Assembly: GCA_958450325.1 (NCBI GenBank)
Contig: OY288256.1
Coordinates: 42,550,953 to 42,614,952, forward strand
DNA from: Agrostemma githago
Taxonomy: Eukaryota; Streptophyta; Magnoliopsida; Caryophyllales; Caryophyllaceae
Length of the DNA: 64,000 bases
Direction of reading: 5' to 3'
The notes below the pieces were generated by a model that was given only the letters and a program-made list of their open reading frames with translations, did not search any database and was not told the origin of the DNA. This document shows, one piece after another, positions 18,283-29,714 of this stretch; the stretch's first letter is position 1; every line of letters starts with the position of its first letter. The position numbers and the translations under genes are program-made.

Positions 18283-21169
18283 GACTGAGGCTTGGACAAG
18301 GCGAAAGTCTGAGTAGCTACCAGGCCAATCAAGGATTAAGACCTGGCAGACTTCCGGTCGGGTCGTTTATAGTCCATTAGACTTGCGTGAAAGGGCTCGC
18401 CAGCCATAGGATAGAAACCATACCTGGGCTGATGATAATAACTCCGTGGGGGAATCGGACTTGTAGCATAAGTCCTGGGTGCGCCTACATGCGGGCCCAT
18501 CCCGTACCATTCCGGGAAAATGTCGCCTTGGGCTTCCGTTGGGGAGATTTCAGAGGGTTGCATGTCCCTTTTTGAGTCGTACCTGTATAAGTCACATAAA
18601 ATGTATGCAACACGTAGGTAGCAAAAATGACTCGTGCTGGGAAATAATGTTTTTTGAATTTTTGAAAGTTTTGAAATTTTTGAACCTTGAAATCGAAATC
18701 CTGAAAGCAACTCACATGCTAGGTTTTCAAAATGAAAGGGGTAGAAATGAAATTTGCAATTTAAATAGACCGAAATTTGACCTTGTCGAAAAAAGATTTT
18801 CTCAAATGGCTAGGTTTTGCAAATTTTAAAATGGGAATTTGAAGAGAGAGGTATACTGACAGACTCGACTCTGGACGTGACCGGACGAGTTGACAGATAC
18901 GAATGAACTCTCGAGGGATTGGACCGTGACTCGGTAGGGGGGTGGGCCACCTAACAAGACTCTTAGGTTGCGCTACTCCGTAGCCTAGGCGAGTGGCAAC
19001 ATGGTCGAATCCTCGGAATGGGAAGGATGCGTTATCGGGGAATTGCAGTAGTCTGTAATGAGACTGCAACTGCACGACAGGGCTTAGCAATGTTGTTGTC
19101 TAGCGCTCTTGAATTCTTGGTTTCGAGGTATAGGCCCGAAGTGGGCGTTGTCTCGAGTCCTGACAGATCCTTGTCTTCGACTGAGCCGAGTACTAGGACA
19201 CACTATAGAAAGGAGGCTAGTTTGAAGTCTTTTGGATTATGTGAGTGGATGGAGAACTTCTGTCTAAGAGAAGCCTCCAGGACAACAAAGCAGACTGTTG
19301 AGAACAAGACAGTGTCGTGACCGGAATGATGGCGCTTTTTGAATGTGTGTCAATGTGGGTGGTTGTGCCTGTATTGAAAGGCTGCCTACGTATTCACGTG
19401 TAGTGAAATCAAACCAAGCCGTAGTTCAGTGGATTGGAAGATATATTATGGTGCCTAAGCTAATAGGACTTTGTGTGTAACTAGCCATACCGATGGTGTA
19501 GGCTAGGTGCGTTCCCAATGATGTCTTGATCAAGGGGATAGAATAGTTAGGATGTTGATCCTGTGGCTGTGAGCGTTCTCCGGGGTAGCCCTCAGAGATG
19601 GTGTGAACTATTTGGGCATGTTCTATGCCGACTGCAAGTTGAGTTCCCGTGTTCTTGGTTTGGATGAGAAGAGTTGGGATGGGATTTTAACGAGTTCTGC
19701 TCTCGGGGATTTGACGAGTTCTGTTCTCGGGATTTTTAACGAGTTCTGTTCTCGGGATTTTTAACGAGTTCTGTTCTCGGGATTTTTAACGAGTTCTGTT
19801 CTCGGGATTTTTGATGAATTTTGATCTCGGGTCTTTGGTGAGTTTTGATCTCGGGTCTTTGATGAGTTTTGATCTCGGGTCTTTGATGAGTTTTGATCTC
19901 GGGTCTTTGATGAGTTTTGATCTCGGGTCTGTGTATGGTGATTGTGAATTCTGTTATGTAAAGGGGAAGTCGAGAAAAATAGCTCGAACTTCGATTGGGA
20001 TAGGTTTCGATAATGCGGGATCTGGTTTCCATGTCTGGCCCTAATGGTTAGGGGTATCCTATGGAGCTTGAATCCTCAAAATTCCGGGCTGTCTCTGTCC
20101 TGGGTCTCGGGAAGGTCTTGAAGGTTGTAATGTGGGAAGGCTGAGTGTGGTGTTAGCTGACCAGCTTGATTGAGTAATGATAACTTTGAATTTGACCGTT
20201 TTTACTACGGTCATGGGTTCTTGAATATTTGTTGGCTGACCCTTTAGCCCCGGTCATGGTTTTTTTTTCGAATTTTTTGTTTTTTTTTTTTGGGTTGACC
20301 TCTTAGCCCCGGTCGTGGGATTCTTCATTTGGATTGACCGCTTTAGCCTCGGTGATGGGTGCCTCTTTTTTTGACGATGGCCTTCTTTTTGTTTTGGCCT
20401 TTTGCTTCTTTCCTAGACTTTTTTTTTTGTTTTTTTTGTTTTTTTTGTTTGGCTACCCCCGATGGCGTTGTGGGCGGATATGGGGGTGGGCCCATCGGTT
20501 GGATTAGGCTTGTGGAGCTAAACCTTTGTAAGGTGTAAGCCTAGTTGGTGTTTGTGTGAGTGCAACTCGCGATGGAGTACTCTGCGGTAAACATGGTGGT
20601 TTGGATCTCGGTATTGTCATCATAATTCTGAGCAGGCTTGGTGGGAGTATCGTCCCAAGTTGGGTACTTCTTGGCATCAAGTCTATAGAGTCACGATGCT
20701 TTTTTTTGCTTCTGGTCAGACTAAACACCTAAGGTGGGGATTGGTTAGTCTTATTGGAGGGGTGTTTATTGTGGGGAGATGGGCTTGCCTCCCGTCTTGA
20801 ACCCAAACTAGGAAACTACCCGGATTTGTCATAGGATTCGATACCGCTCCTGCTAAGGGAAGTTATGTGGCTGTCTATGCCAGACATGGAACAGGTAAAG
20901 GAAAACATGGGTCTCAGTTCCTGCAGTCATTATAGATGTGCCTATAATAGTCACGTGCATGTGCTCACAGTGTACGATGGTGTTCATCATGTTCTCGGAA
21001 ACACAAAAGGGAAGCATATATGAGAGATTGAAAAAGCTGATTTTATTGAATTGAAAAAAAAGAGGACAGAATACAGTCGACTCTGACTCTGGAATTGAAA
21101 GAAATAGGACATCCTAGACTCGGACTCAGACTCGGACTCAAATCAAATCTGGGCTCTTGGATGAGGTTG
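18283..21169 (-). other. Non-coding 3' internal region of element B
   Basis: This takes the place of pol. The part next to the LTR (18283 to about 18640) is homologous to the last 300 bp before the 3' LTR of C. The remainder holds the tandem repeat, imperfect repeats around tagccccggtcatgg (about 20180-20360) with T runs, and unrecognised sequence. I see no coding potential for pol and no equivalent of the antisense gene found in C. Confidence 0.6.
19689..19931. repeat. Two-part tandem repeat in element B
   Basis: The first block (about 19689-19811) has about five copies of a 25-bp unit, aacgagttctgttctcggga plus ttttt. The second block (about 19812-19931) has about five copies of a related 24-bp unit, gatgagttttgatctcgggt plus cttt. 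Both units keep the gag...ctcggg frame, so one probably arose from the other. Within a unit CGAG and CTCG form a short inverted repeat. It is located between gag and the 3' LTR. Confidence 0.92.
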
Positions 21170-22031
21170 TCAGTAGTCTTCGGCTTCTAAGGACTCAAGT
21201 GGATATCCAGTATAGCCTTCGGTAGAAGCTTCACCCAGATCTTCATTATGTCGAAGATCGTCTTCAATCCTGATGCCCATTTCGGTAAGCACTGCAAAGT
21301 TTGAAATGCCGGCATACCTAAGATGGACGCGGTAGGAGGGTAGGAGGTTGTTGATGAACGCCTCCACTAGTGTCTTCTCGCTGGGCTTGTCTACCAGCTT
21401 AACACTCTCGGCCCGTCAACGTTGAAGGTATTTGGTGAAACCTTCTGTTGGATCTTGGGCCATGACTTCTAAAGTCCGCATGGTAGTCTGAAGTTCAGTG
21501 TTATCAGAATAGTTTTTAGCGAACTCGGTAGCCACATCTTCCCAAGTGGGGAATCTTTTTGCATTAAGCCTATAGAACCAGGCTTTTGGATATTTTCCGA
21601 GAGATGTGCCGAACAGATTGATGAACATGTCGGCTTTGACCCCCTTGATTGCCATAAATGCTTTGAAGGCTCGGAGGTGTAGTAATGGATCCTCCGTCCC
21701 TTCGAATATGGGTAACCCCTCTAAGTTGAGATCTGTTGGTAGTTTCTCACTGATGGGTGTATAGTCTCGGGAGTTCTCAATATAAATGTTATTCCCTTGA
21801 AGAGCGTGGAACTGTTGTTCTATCCCACGCACCGTGCTGATCAGTTTGGCGAATGGCCCAGTATTTACCGACCCAGAATCGAGGTCTTGCCGTTCAATGG
21901 CAGTTAGACGAGCATTTATGGCCTCTTGGTTTGGTTGCCATTATGGCCTGCCTACTAACCATTGTCTCTAGCAAAGCCTTCATTTCATTGATGGTGTTTT
22001 CCATGTCCCTATTCCCGGTTGTGGGTGCCAT
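21170..22031 (-). pseudogene. Retand-type gag of element B (broken)
   Basis: The start is the ATG at 22031 (MAPTTGNRD). The N-terminal part is a likely coiled coil. A frameshift lies near 21935. After it come RDYTPISEKLPTDLNLEGLP, then the retrotransposon gag core (FEGTEDPLLHLRAFKAFMAIKG, WEDVATEFAKNYSDNTELQT, EGFTKYLQR). A TGA at 21416-21418 interrupts the frame where the C copy has Trp (YLQRWRAE), so a single TGG to TGA change explains it. The frame continues to a stop at 21170. It lacks the zinc-knuckle and protease part. Gag forms the virus-like particle. Close in sequence to the gag of C at 51287 onward. Confidence 0.82.
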
Positions 22032-23690
22032 ATTCTGCGAGAATACCCACGTAATCAGAAATGTTGCTTCGGAACTTGACTACACCAAGGCATAGGAAAT
22101 AGCGCGGGAGGAGAGACAACTCTGGTTTGACTCGGGTTAGACTCTCCTAAGACAAATACGTGGGGTGCGATTCTCGGAGTGACTGTGATTAATCTCCCCG
22201 TCGGAGAATAGCCCCCAAGTGAGACCAAAGACTCTGATAGGACTCAGATGGTGTGACATCTAAGTGACTCGAAAATGGGGTACGTGAGACAACACGTGTA
22301 AGACATGACCCTTAGAGCAACCGTGATTGATCGCTCTGCTGAAGGGTAGCCCCCGAGTGGGGTTGAAGATTTTGTTAAAACTCGAGTGTCGGACTAGTGA
22401 CCCTTAGACGTAAGGACCGTGAACCTTTTTTATAGGGATATGCCTTGTAAAAGGTTGACTCGGAAAAGACATCTAGACGGGTGACTCGTGAAAGATGGGC
22501 CTTTCTTAGGATTCAGCGAGTGGGCCGAGTCCTGTTTGAAGAAAGGTCAACGTGAGACATCCCCAGACTTTGGGCTCAATTGTGTAGACGGGCCCTCCTT
22601 TGTAGGAGTGTGTCCTACGTAGGTGGGCCATGCCTTAGTCAAATAAGGCGGACTGGGGTAGGGAAGAAACTCGTGATGTAAGATCGACAGAGTTTCGACG
22701 CTAAAGACTTCGATGACTTACGACAAGACCCGACACTGCTAAATACGGGAAGTCTTAAGAAGAGGAAAGTTTTGAAAAGGATTACTTTTGGAAAGTCCGA
22801 GAAAACTCGGGGAAAGGCCCGATTTTTCAAGAAAAATCGGAAAGTGTATCGGGCCTAGGTTTTGAAAGTTCGAAAATATTTTCGAGTTTTGAATTGGGCA
22901 GCATACCGGCTAGAAAGTGGGCTATTTTGAGTAAAATCATAAGTCCTAAATTCGGTATGTGTCCCGGGTTTTGAAAATTGGATATCTTGAAATTTGAAAA
23001 TTTGAATGTTGGAAAAAAGAATTTCCGACGATTTGAAAATTTGAAGATGAGATCCCGAAGATTTGAAAATCGAAAACGGCATCTCGAAGATTTGAAAGTT
23101 GAAAATGGCATCGCGAGGATTTGAAAATTGAATTTTGAAAATTCGAAAATCGAATGGTAGATCGGAAATTCGAATTTTGAAATGGGCAGCATGCCGGCTA
23201 AAAAAATAGGCTTGTTTTGAGTCAAATCTTAAGTCTAAATTTCGGCAGCTTTCCGAGTTTTTGAAAATTTGAATATTTTTGGAAAGATGCATTTTTTGAA
23301 AATGACGGTTTTTTGAAAACGACACAGAAACCAAGTAGCACATAGTCACGCAAGTATTATAACGACGCCATGTATGCTTTATACTAAGTCTCGGTCGGTC
23401 TGAATAGGGTCTATACCAGTGTTCATAGTCTAGTCGAGAAACGGGACGGTCTTCCTAACTCGAGTGGAGCTTCGAACATGCCGCAAAGTCCATCCGAGTC
23501 GACCATGAACACCTTTAACGTATCCAAGGATGAATACGTCGTGGTATAGTGGGACGTCAATCACCAGTACCGGCCCGGGCAAATATGGGGTTATGCATGA
23601 ACCGTAAAACTAAAACGCATATTGTACTCATCAAGCGATTTCTATTCGAGTCTCACCCTGAGAACGCCGACGGTAAGCCACACATCGGTT
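22032..23690 (-). other. 5' leader of element B
   Basis: Untranslated leader between the primer-binding site and gag. Between about 22850 and 23310 it is dominated by irregular repeats of TTTGAAAATT-like units that form many short inverted repeats. The leader of C (50440-50840) has the same kind of sequence on the opposite strand. No gene was seen. Confidence 0.6.
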
Positions 23691-23692
23691 GA

Positions 23693-23710
23693 TCCCAAGC
23701 GGAGTCGCCA
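23693..23710 (-). promoter_or_regulatory. Primer-binding site of element B
   Basis: TGGCGACTCCGCTTGGGA on the minus strand, three bases inside the 5' LTR end. Element C has a near-identical site. I do not assign the tRNA with certainty. Confidence 0.7.
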
Positions 23711-23713
23711 AAT

Positions 23714-26322
23714 TGTGGACATGACGTAGGTCCACCCCGATGCGGCCACGCGCGGGTTTTGGGTTAGGCGAATGCACCTCCATATGAGAAGGATCGAATT
23801 GAAATTTAAGTCGAAATGGAGTCGCCACCGAATTTTATGGTTATTCGGAACCGTTCGAGCCCACTCTATATCGCCATGGTCCATACACAAAGTATGGCCC
23901 ATTTTGGTTTGAGAGTTTATTGGGCTCGTCCCTTTGCATATCGATATAGATGCCGACTTGAGCGGTTAATCGTATATTGAATGACTCTCGTTGCCAATGG
24001 ATTCGGACATCCGGAAACCACGGTTCTGAGTAAGGGGTGAGGGTACGTGTTGGGAAGCCCACTAAGGACACCCAACCCCGCCCGCACTTAGCGGCCTCTA
24101 CTAGGACATCGTTTGACTTTTTAATATGCGCGTTAGTAATTCGGTGAAATGTTATGCAAACAGCGTTTTAGCTAAGCATGCGAATTAAATGTGAGCTACG
24201 TCAATTTAATGCATCTAATTTATTGTCGAAGTGATTTAGCATGCGAGGGTTCATTTATAAACGGTATAACGTAAATAAATAAAGCAAAGCAAAAATAAAT
24301 CGATTACAAGTTACACGGGCGGAATACAACCCGGAATTCACAATACGGTGTACAATAAAATAGAACAATTGAAATATACAATTGGGATGACGAGCAATAA
24401 TTGTAAACGGACCCGTGTATAAACTAGACCGTGATTTTGTGTAGGTGGACGAACTTTAATTAGTTACACATTATATTGCGTATTAATCAAAGGACGGAGG
24501 TTCGAGACCTAGACGTGGTGCTAGCCCGATCTTGAACCTCGATGTCTTGTCCCGACTTATCACCTCGAGAAATTGAGTCTAAATTAATTTTACATCGGAT
24601 ACGACTAAAGAGTCGTCCACATAAAATTAATAATGTGAGACCGTCGATCAAAATCGTTTAAGTGAAGTGATATGCATGAATTTTGGAAAAGCCACGTGAT
24701 TGACTTTACACCTGTCGACTAGGTCGCTTAAAAAAGACGAGGCTCGAATAATAAAAAAAGAAAGAGCTCTCGGTTTCTGGGCTGCAGGACCCACTCGGTC
24801 GAGTCATGGCTGGACTCGGCCAAGTGCGTCCTGGAAGACGCTACTGCCCGTAATTTAGGGTGCTACTCGATCGAGTAGCAGGTGTACTCGGTCGAGTGGC
24901 ACCTGTACGAGTTGTGACTCGTTTGTTTTAATGTGTTTTAAATCGATGATTGGCCGAGTCAAATAAAAAATATTGACGATTTAGATTTAGATTTAACTCG
25001 GTTTTCCAGTATTATAATCATGTCTTATATGATTATAATACCGTTATCGGAATTTTGTAAAAAGGTTATCGTTAGATTAAAAATTTGATTAGCGACGAAA
25101 TTGCGTCCCTCTACGTCACGACATCGATATTAATCCTTACGGATTATGTGATGTCGGTTTTCGTGTCAACGGGTTCCGTACCAATCTTAGAAATGGATTC
25201 ATACGCGTTCAACTACGAATGATCGTGATCGTGTTAATAAACGAACCCTTAGAAATTGATCATTGTAGTCAAACGAGTTCGGATCCGAGTTTTGATATTA
25301 TTATATATACACGGTACATACGATATTATAGTAAAATATAATAACGATAATTAAATGTGAAAAGTAAAATGTTAGCATTAGTAAAAATTGTCGTTATTAT
25401 CGACTAATTACGATACTATAAACATAAACATTAATATACAAATATATATACAAAAGACGAGAAAAAGGAGGGAAGAAGGAGGAGTCGGTGTTGAATTGTT
25501 ACACCCTCAACCTACATGCTCTTGCTTCTCGGGATACGGTTCGTCTAATGGCGGCAATGGCGCGGGAACGTCGAGATACGTAGGAAGAGTTGATGGTGTG
25601 TATGTATGGGTTTGTATGAGATGGATTTTTATGAGTTTTGCTCTCGAAGTGTGTATATGTGTGATGATAATTGAAGGTTGAATTATGGCTGAAATGTGTT
25701 GGGAAAAGTTGGCTGAAAATTCTGGTTGAGAAGTTGTGTTTTGTGCTTAGGATTGACGGGTATTTATAGGGAGCATGATATAGGGTTACTCGACCGAGTG
25801 GCGCGGGTGTACTCGATCGAGTGCCCTCGCGAATGCACCTGGACCGTTTTTGTGAGGCTCCACTCGGTCGAGTGGATTGCCCACTCGATCGAGTGGATCA
25901 ATTAGGCCGTGCTAAATCGGGAAGGATTGGCCTTGATTTGCTCTTGATTGATTGTGATTGATTTTGAATGATTTGGAATGATTTTGGCTGATTTTCGAAC
26001 CTGGTGCATGTTTCGAGAATGCACCCGGTCGTTCTTTGTGTCGGGTTTGTCTTGACCGGGTTTTGACCCGGTCGCTAAAAGACGGGAATTATTTTTGGTG
26101 TCGGTTTTGACCCAAATTAGTCTAATTTTGCTCGGAACGACCCACTGGGCCTGAATTTGAGGTTGGTTTTGTGAGATTTGTATCCCGTTAAAAGCCCATG
26201 CCGGACATTATTGATTTCGAGCCCGTATCCGAGTGCATTAGAACACGTTAGCGTCCGATCATCATCGGGTGTTTTTTGGAAACTGCTATAGACACCTGGC
26301 GGTCAAATTTTGGGTGTCTACA
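23714..26322 (-). repeat. 5' LTR of element B
   Basis: 2,609 bp with the same ends as the 3' LTR. Compared with it there are a 6-bp (gattta) and a roughly 10-bp duplication difference and about 25 substitutions. Palindrome arrays lie at about 24793-24898 and 25790-25897, and a minus-strand TATA box near 25763. Confidence 0.93.
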
Positions 26323-26327
26323 ATTAT

Positions 26328-26451
26328 TACCTTAACGAAGGAATCGGAAAGAGGATTAATTCAACGCTAAAAATGAGACGATTAGGACAAGAATTAAGCA
26401 AGAATCAGCCAAGGGAAGAAGGAAGAATACTCGGCCAAATGGAAGATAAGG
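26328..26451. other. Background between B and C
   Basis: 124 bp of target sequence between two independent insertions. It is purine-rich with no recognisable feature. Confidence 0.6.
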
Positions 26452-26456
26452 AGATG

Positions 26457-27442
26457 TGTAGACACCCGCATTTTGCCTGCTAGTGTCAATAGCAGTTCCC
26501 GACAAAACACCCGATGATGATCGGACGCAAACGTGACTTAGTATACTCGAATATGGGCTCGAAATCAATCATATCCGACATGGACATTTAGCGGAGTACA
26601 AATCTCTCAAAACCGACCTCAAATTCAGGCCCAGTGGGTCGTTCCGAGTAAAATAAGACTAATTTGGGCCAAAACCGACACCAAAAATAAAAACCGTCTT
26701 TTGGCGACCGGATCAAAACCCGGTCAAAGACGAATCCGTCCTCAAAAACAGCCTAGAGATCTTCTAGAAACTTGCGCCCAAATACAAAATTAAAAAAAAT
26801 CAAAAAAGTCGACCATTTCCTAAAATGGCTCGCCACCCTTATCCACTCGATCGAGTGGAGCCTCAAAACCCGGAACATACCCGTTTCTAGGGCACTCGAC
26901 CGAGTGCACTAGGGCCACTCGATCGAGTGACTCTAGGTCGAGGGGTAAACTCTATAAATACCCCTCCTTCTGCACTTCATTTTCAGTTTTTGAGTTTTTG
27001 CCAAAGCTTCAAACACCCTACATTTCTACCCTAAGTCCTACACTTACATCTACACTACAACCCTAAGCCATACCAATAAAAAACCGAGTCATTTGTCCCT
27101 CGAAAAACCGACAAAATCATCCACACACACACACACACCATAACTTGCATACATCCTCGATACTCCCGCGTTCCCGTCGCTATTACGAGTCCATTGCCGA
27201 GGCCTTCCTAAGCATGTATGTTGAGGGTGTCATAAACCCCGTCTCAATCTCTACTATCTCGAATTTTATATATGTCTTCGTATTTTACGTTATAATCGTA
27301 TTAGTATACTAACACTAACATTAACATTTAATTTTATCATTTACTAACTTTTACCCTTTCGTTACTAACATTTATATACCGTCTATATATACATACTAGT
27401 ACTAAAATTCGGATCCTAACCTGTTTGACTATGACGACCATC
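26457..27442 (+). repeat. 5' LTR of element C, first segment
   Basis: From TGTAGACACCC to the D insertion site. It matches 60684-61685 of the 3' LTR. Palindromes lie at 26844-26857, 26893-26906 and 26916-26929, and the TATA box TATAAATA at 26953-26960. The 3' LTR has four palindromes here, so one was lost in this copy. A CA microsatellite lies at 27121-27137. Confidence 0.93.
26953..26960 (+). promoter_or_regulatory. TATA box of C 5' LTR
   Basis: TATAAATA followed by CCCC, 24 bp after the last palindrome at 26916-26929, the same spacing as in the solo LTR at 2619-4349. Confidence 0.75.
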
Positions 27443-27888
27443 TGATGCGTGCCGTTCCTATTCGATTTTTTACCTATTTTGGCACGCATTTCCGTGTCGT
27501 TTTATTATTTTAGGAGTCGGATTACGCTATTTTCTCCCATATGTGCTACTCGGGTATTCTTTTGTTATTTTGCAGATAATCGAGACCGAGTAGTTAAAAG
27601 AGCTAAAAATTACATCAAAAATCTTAAAGCTCTGAAACCGATTCGTTGTAGACCAAGAAGAAGGAAGCAAGTCTATAGACTAGACTGTGAGTCTATAGAC
27701 TGAGAAGAAGGAAGTAAGCACAAGTCTATAGACTGGGAAACAAGTCTACAGACTGAAGAAGTCCGTTGGAAGCTTAGATTGAACTCAGTCTGCAGACTTG
27801 GATCTCAAGTCAACCAGCCTAAAATCCAAGTCTGCAGGATGGGATACCACTCCGAGACTAATTCAGTTGACCGTTACCCACTACTCCC
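27443..27888 (+). repeat. 5' LTR of element D, first segment
   Basis: From TGATGCGTGCC to the E insertion point. It holds five AGTCT-NN-AGACT palindromes: 27670-27681, 27690-27701, 27723-27734, 27743-27754 and 27787-27798. The matching part of the 3' LTR is 46807 to about 47252. Confidence 0.93.
27670..27798. repeat. Array of AGTCT-NN-AGACT palindromes in D 5' LTR
   Basis: Five sites with centres AT, AT, AT, AC and GC. Four of them (those with AT or GC centres) are perfect 12-bp palindromes. The 3' LTR has the same array at about 47034-47162. Confidence 0.93.
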
Positions 27889-29454
27889 TGATAAGTGCAG
27901 TTTGTAGTGCCCTTTTTCACTATGTTTTGGTCCCATTTCCTTGTGGAATCGCTCCTTGGGAGCGATTTATGGGCTTCTTATGCTTCCTTTAGTTCGTTTC
28001 AGGTTCCCGAGACCGATTTGGAAGAGTTGGAGCGATTCCGACTCTATACATACACATTTTGGAGCCAACGGAGTAGAGGAACGATGACTCGATGCCTTGG
28101 AATCGACCCCGAGACCTTGGGACCCAATCCCGAGCCTCCGAGACCCGATCCCGAGTCCCGAGAATCGGCGAGAAACCCATGAGAGGCAAGGAGGGACCAA
28201 AGAGCTCTTAAGGGAGGCCTACAAGACCCATCCCGTTCGGGATGGCCTCATCCCGTTCGGGATGGGGTGCGCTTTTGAGGAGGCCACTGTGAGCCCATCC
28301 CGGTCGGGACCAACCCGTCCCGATCGGGATGACAGGGCCGTCCCGGTCGGGATGGGCTACAGCTCACCCGCATTGTTTCCTTTCTTCTCCTTTCCACTTG
28401 TAACCCTATATATACCCCCCCTTGTATTAAGACAACATCATATGTTATATTCTTCACCTCTCCTTAAACCCTAGACTACTTTAGGTTAGATTAGATTAGA
28501 TTAGTGTAGATTAGTCGGTAATTAGTAGTTAATCCTAGTTTAGTCTTGTATTAAGGGAATTCTTCAAGATCCATTCAAGATTGACAACCTTGGGTGTTTG
28601 TTTTGGGTTTTCTTCATTAATGCAAGTTTTGTTCTTTCTTCTTCACTAGTATGGTATAATCCTTTTCTCTTCTCTTAATCTTTGTTTAAGTTATTCAAGT
28701 TTCAATCTTTAGTTCTTGATTATTGTTTATTGTTTTGTTTCTTATGATGTTTCCTCTTGTTAGTGTTAGTTTTAGTTTGATTATGTTAGAGTAGTGTTCT
28801 TGCTAGGGTTAGTAGGGTGATTAGGGTGTTGATTGGATGATTAAGGGTTTGTTGGAGATGTTGGTGGAAGATTTGGGTTTCCTCTTGGTTTGGTGCACAT
28901 CACATGTTTGTTGAATTGCTTGATTGACTAAGTAGTTGCGAATGCTTGTTTTTCTTGCCTTTCTCTTGTGGGTGATAGTTTGTTTGTGGGTTCGGTTCCC
29001 TCACTAAGTTGCGAGAGCCCGGTGAGGACGACCCCTAGGTCGGTCTAAGTAGCGAGAGCCCGGATGCGACCTAGGCCACCATAGCGCGCTAGAACCCCGT
29101 TTGTCATGTGTGTCGACCGAGGTGGGTCTAAGTTGCGAGAGCCCGGACCAACCTAGATTACCCTACTACCTCCTTCGCTCTAGTTATCCCTCGACCGTTC
29201 CGTTACCCCTTTGACCCCGACCTAATCCTAGCCTGTTTCTTTGTTTGTTCCCCTTAGTCATAGTTTAGTCTTCTTCCCCTCCTTATCATTCTAGTTTAGT
29301 TTAGTCCGTTGACTTAGTCTAGTAATCGGGTGACCTTAGTCTAGACGCCTCTTACCGTCCCCGTGGATTCGACCCGACTTACCCTATCTACCCAGTTAGG
29401 ATTAGCCGGTTTTATTATTGATCGGTTGGGATTCGCGACAAATCCCTGCCATCA
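27889..29454 (+). repeat. 5' LTR of element E
   Basis: 1,566 bp. The palindrome array at about 28229-28352 uses centres TT, AT and GT between CCCG and CGGG arms. TATA-like tatatatacccccc lies near 28409. GCGAGAGCCCGG repeats lie at about 29008-29143, and cccgtggattcgaccc at 29360-29375. Confidence 0.93.
28229..28352. repeat. Palindrome array in E 5' LTR
   Basis: Five sites of the form TCCCG-NN-CGGGA: two with TT centres, then GT, AT and GT. The 3' LTR carries one extra GT-centre site. Confidence 0.9.
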
Positions 29455-29457
29455 ATT

Positions 29458-29475
29458 TGGCGCCGTTGCCGGGGA
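29458..29475 (+). promoter_or_regulatory. Primer-binding site, tRNA-Asp type (element E)
   Basis: The same 18-mer TGGCGCCGTTGCCGGGGA as in F and D, three bases after the LTR. Confidence 0.9.
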
Positions 29476-29714
29476 CGGTGCTAGTTTGGACTTTGTTTTC
29501 CTAGTTACTTGACTTTGTCTTTGTGTTTGTGTTTTTCTTTTTTTTCTTTTTTGTTCCTTTTTGCTTCTTATGTGTGTGAGGTTTATTTCTCTCTTGTCTA
29601 GTGCCTAAAAAGCACTAGGCTTCTCACGTTTGTTCTTAGTCTACAGTTTGTGCTTAGAGGTGGTGACTATCTTCTTCTTATAACTTAGAGCCGCTTAAAC
29701 GGACGGTTGCTAGA

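Larger units (their letters stand above)
15675..26322 (-). mobile_element. Element B: gag-only Retand/Tat-type LTR retrotransposon
   Basis: A complete element in reverse orientation. The LTRs are 23714-26322 (5') and 15675-18269 (3'), and the TSD attat is at 15670-15674 and 26323-26327. The internal region of 5.4 kb holds a broken gag but no protease, RT, RNase H or integrase. Its 3' half carries an amplified tandem repeat, as described for Retand in Silene. LTR ends, polypurine tract, primer-binding site and gag all match element C, so it is probably a dependent derivative mobilised by C-type proteins. The LTRs differ by about 25 substitutions plus small indels (about 1%). Confidence 0.93.

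Noticed and set aside
20140..20480. T-rich region with repeated tagccccggtcatgg as a separate mobile element
   Set aside because: No terminal repeats or TSD; it lies inside element B and looks like degenerate internal repeats.
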